Shown here: in pieces, positions 6,222-10,187 of the stretch
Layout: the number at the start of each line of letters is the position of its first letter
Position numbering within the stretch: position 1 is the first letter of the stretch
The notes under the pieces: model-generated
Told to the model about the DNA's origin: nothing
The model's input: the letters and a program-made list of their open reading frames with translations, nothing else
Database searches by the model: none
Made by a program: the position numbers and the translations under genes
Assembly: GCA_002350065.1 (NCBI GenBank)
Contig: DEDQ01000004.1
Coordinates: forward strand, 49,089 to 59,275
Direction of reading: 5' to 3'
Origin: Ruminococcus flavefaciens
GTDB taxonomy: Bacteria; Bacillota; Clostridia; Oscillospirales; Ruminococcaceae
DNA: 10,187 nt

Positions 6222-7916
6222 ATGCAGAGCAAGTCATTCCGGGGTATCCTCCAGAATTTTATGATGATGATGGAGGGCTTTCCGAATACACTTGGTCCTG
6301 ACTGTGACAGCGCTCTTGAGGAGCCGTGTTTATTTCTCAATATCGGCAGGATAACGGCTGATTATTACGCGAACCTTAAAGATGAAATTGAGGGGAACAG
6401 TGAGAAATACACGCTTTTCGATTCCAAAGATGTCGAAATGCAGAATGTCCATAATGTTGAAAAGCGCACGCCTGTCGGGACTGTTATCGTATACCATGTA
6501 TACGCAAAAAAGGGATATATGTCATGGGACGAGGAAGAACTCGTTCGCATCGACATACTTATAAAGATGCTTTTTGTCTTCAACGGCAGAACCAAGCTTC
6601 AGCTCGCAAACTATCGTCTTTCTTTCTATGATCCTGACATGGAGGTATACAACCTCAAATACTTTTTCAAGACTCTCAGTGAGGTCATAAGACATGGCGA
6701 GATAAACGAATATGCGGCGCTGTATATTAATCTGCGTCATTTTTCCGCAGTTAACCTCCAGCTCGGACGTTCGCTGGGAAATGTTGTTATGCGGCGGTAT
6801 ATCGGGTACATAAACGATATGTTTACCGGAAACGAGCACATTGCACGTATCGGAGGAGACAATTTCGCGATACTCGTGAAGCAGAGCAACCTTGAGAACG
6901 TTCTCGAGGCGCTTGCCGGCACTGCTATCACCTATGACGACAAAACGCACGACCGCATACTTGTTTCGGCTTCTGCCGGAGTTTATATCATCACCGACAC
7001 TATACCGGTGCATTCTCCAACCGAGATAATGGACAGGATAAGCGTCGCTATTGCTATCGCTAAACGCAACAACCACAATGCACAGGAGAATTTCGCCTTT
7101 TTCGATACCGCGATGATGAAGGAAAATGAACGCGTTCTTCGTATAAGTTCGCTTTTCCCCTCAGCTATCGAGAATGAGGAATTCATTGTTTACTATCAGC
7201 CGAAGGTTTCTGTTGACGAGTGCAGACTCGTCGGAGCGGAAGCGCTGTGCAGGTGGGAACACGACGGAAGACTTATCTCTCCGGCTGAATTCATACCTGT
7301 TCTCGAACGCGGCATAGACATATGCAAGCTCGATTTCTATATGCTTGACCATGTCTGCCGTGATATAAGAAGATGGCTTGACGAAGGACGTTCTGTTGTT
7401 AAAGTGTCTGTGAATCTTTCACGCCGTCATCTTTCTGATATGGACCTGCTCCAGCACATTGTCGAGATAGTAGACCGCAATAACGTGCCGCACGAATACA
7501 TAGAAGTTGAACTCACTGAAACTACCACTGACGTCGAGTTCAAAGACCTGAAACGTGTTATCAGCGGCTTGCAGGAGGTCGGTATCGCAACATCTGTCGA
7601 TGATTTCGGCATAGGCTATTCGTCGCTCACGCTTATCAAGGATATCACGTGGAACGTGCTCAAGGTCGACAGGAGCTTCCTTCCCGAGCATGGTGAAAAC
7701 TATGATACCAAGAAAGAGGTAATGCTCAGATACGTAGTCGGCATGGCACAGGGAATGGGACTTGAATGTGTTGCCGAGGGCGTTGAGACTCTCGAGCAGA
7801 TCAAACTTCTTATGGACTGCAAATGCGATATAGTGCAGGGTTTCTACTTCGACAGACCCATGCCGGTTGATGAGTTCGTTACGCGTCTTGATAACTATAA
7901 ATACGAGATAAAGTGA
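6222..7916 (+). CDS. c-di-GMP phosphodiesterase: degenerate GGDEF plus intact EAL domain
   Basis: I chose ATG 6222 (564 aa, MQSKSFRG) because AAAGGGG lies 8 bases upstream. The in-frame ATG at 6171 is only 5 bases after the -10 element and would have no leader. Residues 1-135 are an unrecognised N-terminal region without membrane helices, perhaps a sensory domain. A GGDEF domain follows (about 140-300), but its signature is GGDNF (211-215): the catalytic acidic residue is Asn214 and no RxxD inhibitory site precedes it, so cyclase activity is unlikely. The EAL domain (about 315-560) keeps the metal and catalytic residues: Glu340 in AEALCRW, Asn398 in VNLS, Glu430 in ELTE, Asp460-Asp461 in VDDFG, Lys481 in LKVD, Glu519 in AEGVE and Gln539 in VQGF. 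It should hydrolyse c-di-GMP to pGpG in the cytoplasm, possibly regulated by GTP binding to the GGDEF domain. It is monocistronic, ending at a strong terminator. Confidence 0.92.
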   Translation: MQSKSFRGILQNFMMMMEGFPNTLGPDCDSALEEPCLFLNIGRITADYYANLKDEIEGNSEKYTLFDSKDVEMQNVHNVEKRTPVGTVIVYHVYAKKGYMSWDEEELVRIDILIKMLFVFNGRTKLQLANYRLSFYDPDMEVYNLKYFFKTLSEVIRHGEINEYAALYINLRHFSAVNLQLGRSLGNVVMRRYIGYINDMFTGNEHIARIGGDNFAILVKQSNLENVLEALAGTAITYDDKTHDRILVSASAGVYIITDTIPVHSPTEIMDRISVAIAIAKRNNHNAQENFAFFDTAMMKENERVLRISSLFPSAIENEEFIVYYQPKVSVDECRLVGAEALCRWEHDGRLISPAEFIPVLERGIDICKLDFYMLDHVCRDIRRWLDEGRSVVKVSVNLSRRHLSDMDLLQHIVEIVDRNNVPHEYIEVELTETTTDVEFKDLKRVISGLQEVGIATSVDDFGIGYSSLTLIKDITWNVLKVDRSFLPEHGENYDTKKEVMLRYVVGMAQGMGLECVAEGVETLEQIKLLMDCKCDIVQGFYFDRPMPVDEFVTRLDNYKYEIK

Positions 7917-7917
7917 T

Positions 7918-7957
7918 AAAAAGCCATAAAGAAGTCAAAACTTCTTTATGGCTTTTT
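7918..7957. terminator. bidirectional intrinsic terminator (17-bp stem)
   Basis: The 17-bp perfect stem pairs 7918-7934 with 7941-7957 around the loop TCAAAA. The outer pairs are the A-run and T-run themselves, so either strand ends in a U-tract. It starts one base after the TGA of the GGDEF-EAL gene and lies 24 bases beyond the stop of the convergent dockerin gene, so it serves both. Confidence 0.93.
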
Positions 7958-7980
7958 CGCTTATTACATCAGCTGTTCTT

Positions 7981-9936
7981 TTATTTAGTTTTTTCAATCA
8001 CTCTTTTCCTTAAGAGTACGATATCAAATGTATCGGCAGCTCCGTCAGAGTTTAGGTCAGAGCATGATTCCTGTCTGTAGTCGAGTTTATCGGCTCCGAG
8101 GAGGTATTTGCTGTATTTTACAAGGTCAGCCGATGAAACTATCCCGTCGGAGTTTACGTCGCCGCGGAGCAGATAGCTGTTTGTATCAAGAGAGTACCAT
8201 GTTATATTTTGAGTTTTACTATCGGCAACCGCCCATGTTAGGACGTCGTTCTGAACGATAGGGTCGACAGTAGTTGATGATAGCCTTGCATCGGAGAGAT
8301 ATGTCTCGGGCTGTAATATCTCGCCCTTGTCACTGATTATCTCATAGCTTACGTGGTCGAATTCTCTGCCGTTGAGGACTTCCCACATAACACAATATCT
8401 GTTGCCGCTCAGAGCGGCGATCTTTACATTTCCGGTCTTAGACTGACCTGAGCTGTCAGTGAGCCAGATGACATTGCTGTCGGCGACTTTGCCTGTCTGC
8501 TCGTCAAGGCGGTTGGTTCCTCCGATATCAGAGTTGTCGCCGGTTCGGCTGATAATGCGAACAAATCCGTCGTATATTCCGGTCTTGAAGGACTTGTAAT
8601 CGGTCGAGGTGTAGAAGCGTTCTGATTTGCCGCATATCGCGTATGTATCAGGAGTGTATGCGATGCCGCCCATTTCAGTGAACGTAGCATTCTGGTGTTC
8701 GCCGGGTTCGGAATAAACTCCGCTGATGTGCCAGGCAATATTGCTTGATGTCCTGCCGGCTGAGGTGAGTTCCTGCAGGATAAGACCTCTGTCGTAGCAG
8801 TCGCCCTTCTGAATGGATACGAATCCTGTATCAGTCGTGATAAGGTCAATACCGAAGGAGTGGGAGCATACGTTAGTGCGGGAGATATCGAATTTGCCTG
8901 TTGCAGTGTCGAGGCGATAGAGCTCCGCACCCTGATGACCGCTCTTCCATTCAGTATCGAACATTACAGCGAGCTTTCCGTCCTTGTAGGCGAGACGACC
9001 GTTTCCGGCGTCGAACGGAATGACCGAGTTTGTATTCGCGCTTGAAAGGGTGTACATATCGAGAAATTGACCCGACTTTGTGAATTTGGTTACAACAACG
9101 TTCAGCTCGTCAACTTTGGAATCAGCAAGCGTCTTGCCCCAGAGAGCGTAAATGTAGTCGTCATCGCCGAAAACAGCGGAGCCAAAGGTGTATCCGGGAT
9201 TGTTCATTATTGTGTGGTGGAAGTTTGACTTCTGAATTACCGTTGCGCTGTCTTTGGAGCCGATAGCAGCGTATATCTCGCCTTGGCTGTCGACCATTTC
9301 CGTAACGTAGTCGAGGTCGCCGAACATACTGTAGCCGGGATTCTGACTGAAGGTCGAGTACAGAATGTCGATGCTTTCTGTCTGTGTGGAAGCTTTATTG
9401 AAGCACTCAGCGTCACTTGGGAAATGCATAAGCCCTGTGGGGACGGTCGTAGTCATCGGCTGAGTTGAGACAGTAGCGACCCGCGATGTAGAGCCTGTTT
9501 TTGTAGTTGAGGAAGGCTTTATAGCCGAGGTAGCTTTTGTCGTGGTTGTGGACTTGGCGCTTGTCGTTGTTTTAGGAGCAGTTGTAACGCCGTTTCCGAG
9601 CACAGTGATGTGTATGACATAAACATAATCCATTGGCGTATTAACGGTTACATCAGCGTAGCCCGAGCCAGTGGGTCTTATCTCAATGGAGTCCTGTTCT
9701 ACGACCGTTACTGTGCAGACTGAGGTATCAGATGATGATGCGTCGGTAACTCCGGCACTGAACTGCCATGTGAGCGTTGTATTTCGTTCGAGCGTGTACT
9801 CGAGCTCGTTTATAGTTGCTGAATACGCTGTCTGCGGCTTGGCAGGGGGAAGTGAGTACCCATGCGGCACTGCTGCTATCGCTGTGAATGCGAGAACGCC
9901 TGATACGAGTGCAGCTGCTGATTTGGCACGATTCAT
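7981..9936 (-). CDS. secreted dockerin protein with Ig-like region, Thr-rich linker and large repeat-containing domain
   Basis: The 651-aa protein begins with a Sec signal peptide (basic MNRAK, hydrophobic core to about residue 22, likely cleavage near 23-39). Residues 40-114 look like a bacterial Ig-like (BIG2-type) module. Residues 117-168 are a Thr/Ser-rich linker. Residues 170-585 form a beta-rich region with at least one internal repeat (NPGYSMFGDLDYV at 199-211 and NPGYTFGSAVFGDDDYIY at 247-264), suggesting a beta-propeller; I find no catalytic motif. The C-terminus is a type I dockerin with two calcium-binding loops: D593-x-N595-x-D597-G598 with D604, and D627-x-N629-x-D631-G632 with D638. 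Dockerins dock onto cohesins of scaffoldins. AAGGAG lies 7 bases before the ATG, behind a good promoter. Substrate and function are unknown; a binding or structural surface role is as likely as an enzyme. Confidence 0.85.
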   Translation of the reverse strand: MNRAKSAAALVSGVLAFTAIAAVPHGYSLPPAKPQTAYSATINELEYTLERNTTLTWQFSAGVTDASSSDTSVCTVTVVEQDSIEIRPTGSGYADVTVNTPMDYVYVIHITVLGNGVTTAPKTTTSAKSTTTTKATSAIKPSSTTKTGSTSRVATVSTQPMTTTVPTGLMHFPSDAECFNKASTQTESIDILYSTFSQNPGYSMFGDLDYVTEMVDSQGEIYAAIGSKDSATVIQKSNFHHTIMNNPGYTFGSAVFGDDDYIYALWGKTLADSKVDELNVVVTKFTKSGQFLDMYTLSSANTNSVIPFDAGNGRLAYKDGKLAVMFDTEWKSGHQGAELYRLDTATGKFDISRTNVCSHSFGIDLITTDTGFVSIQKGDCYDRGLILQELTSAGRTSSNIAWHISGVYSEPGEHQNATFTEMGGIAYTPDTYAICGKSERFYTSTDYKSFKTGIYDGFVRIISRTGDNSDIGGTNRLDEQTGKVADSNVIWLTDSSGQSKTGNVKIAALSGNRYCVMWEVLNGREFDHVSYEIISDKGEILQPETYLSDARLSSTTVDPIVQNDVLTWAVADSKTQNITWYSLDTNSYLLRGDVNSDGIVSSADLVKYSKYLLGADKLDYRQESCSDLNSDGAADTFDIVLLRKRVIEKTK

Positions 9937-9976
9937 ATTATCACTCCTTAATGTTGACGAAATATAGTATATTTAT

Positions 9977-10005
9977 ATTATATCACGCGAATTATCAAAA
10001 GGCAA
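9977..10005 (-). promoter_or_regulatory. sigma-A-type promoter of the dockerin gene
   Basis: On the minus strand, TTGCCT (10000-10005), a 17-bp spacer and TATAAT (9977-9982), with TGA extending the -10, match the housekeeping consensus. The start of the dockerin gene lies about 40 bases downstream, leaving a leader of about 34 bases with AAGGAG. Confidence 0.75.
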
Positions 10006-10071
10006 TAATAATACGAAAAATTGAGAAATAGTTCATAATTTCAGAGCTTTCTATCCGATGAAGAAAAATAC

Positions 10072-10100
10072 TTGACAAATCCACGCCGCTGTGATATAAT
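10072..10100 (+). promoter_or_regulatory. consensus sigma-A promoter of tRNA-Ala
   Basis: TTGACA (10072-10077), a 17-bp spacer and TATAAT (10095-10100), with TGA just before the -10, form a perfect consensus promoter with an extended -10. The tRNA begins 12 bases after the -10, as expected for a strongly expressed tRNA with a leader of about 5 nt. It is divergent from the dockerin promoter. Confidence 0.9.
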
Positions 10101-10111
10101 TTAGAACAGAT

Positions 10112-10187
10112 GGGGCATTAGCGCAGTTGGGAGCGCATCACACTGGCAGTGTGGGGGTCAGGGGTTCGAATCCCCTATGCTCCACCA
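10112..10187 (+). tRNA. tRNA-Ala (anticodon GGC)
   Basis: The 76 bases fold as a complete cloverleaf with CCA encoded. The acceptor arm is GGGGCAT with ATGCTCC, including the G3-U70 wobble that is the main alanine identity element. The D arm is GCGC-loop-GCGC, and the anticodon arm TCACA/TGTGG encloses loop CTGGCAG, giving anticodon GGC for GCC and GCU codons. The T arm is AGGGG-TTCGAAT-CCCCT. It ends exactly at the window edge, so any following tRNAs are not visible. Confidence 0.97.

Noticed and set aside
10112..10187. tRNA gene as an attachment site for an integrated element
   Set aside because: No integrase or repeated tRNA 3' end is visible in the window, and the sequence beyond the tRNA is not given.
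1..10187. CRISPR array, insertion sequence, phage or defence island
   Set aside because: No regularly spaced repeats, transposase or integrase motifs, or known defence genes were seen; the genes look like ordinary chromosomal units with matching signals.

Overview
The window looks like chromosomal DNA from an anaerobic Gram-positive Clostridia member, most likely Ruminococcus or a close Oscillospiraceae relative. The evidence is a secreted protein with a C-terminal type I dockerin, a gene end encoding cohesin-like modules, strong AGGAGG ribosome binding sites, near-consensus sigma-A promoters and a SleC-type cortex-lytic enzyme. The genus is inferred from these families; no ribosomal marker is present.

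Layout. Positions 1-453 (+) hold the 3' end of a gene with cohesin-like modules. It converges, through a bidirectional terminator, on a two-component operon on the minus strand: an OmpR-type response regulator (2295-2963) followed by its sensor histidine kinase (504-2282). A 371-base gap (2964-3334) carries the operon's extended -10 promoter with possible regulator-binding repeats. It also carries an orphan plus-strand promoter followed by structured sequence and an intrinsic terminator, which together suggest a small RNA of about 155 nt.

Next comes a tightly packed three-gene minus-strand operon, transcribed from about 5980 down to 3335. Its products are a protein carrying the domain that forms the N-terminal pro-region of SleC, a protein starting at the mature SleC catalytic region followed by three peptidoglycan-binding repeats, and a small protein with two more such repeats. 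In the clostridial SleC proteins I recall, the first two parts form one polypeptide that is cleaved during germination. Here they are separate genes, and the break falls close to the processing site. This is the most interesting feature of the window and suggests a spore-forming host.

Divergent from that operon is a GGDEF-EAL gene (6222-7916, +). Its GGDEF motif is degenerate (GGDNF), while the EAL catalytic residues are all present, so it is probably a c-di-GMP phosphodiesterase. It ends at a strong bidirectional terminator shared with a convergent minus-strand gene (7981-9936) for a secreted protein with an Ig-like region, a threonine-rich linker, a large repeat-containing domain and a dockerin. 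Divergent from this gene, a consensus promoter drives tRNA-Ala(GGC), which ends exactly at the window edge.

Functional threads are cell-surface or cellulosome-type assembly (cohesin and dockerin), spore cortex hydrolysis, and signalling (two-component system and c-di-GMP). Links between these threads are inferred only from proximity.
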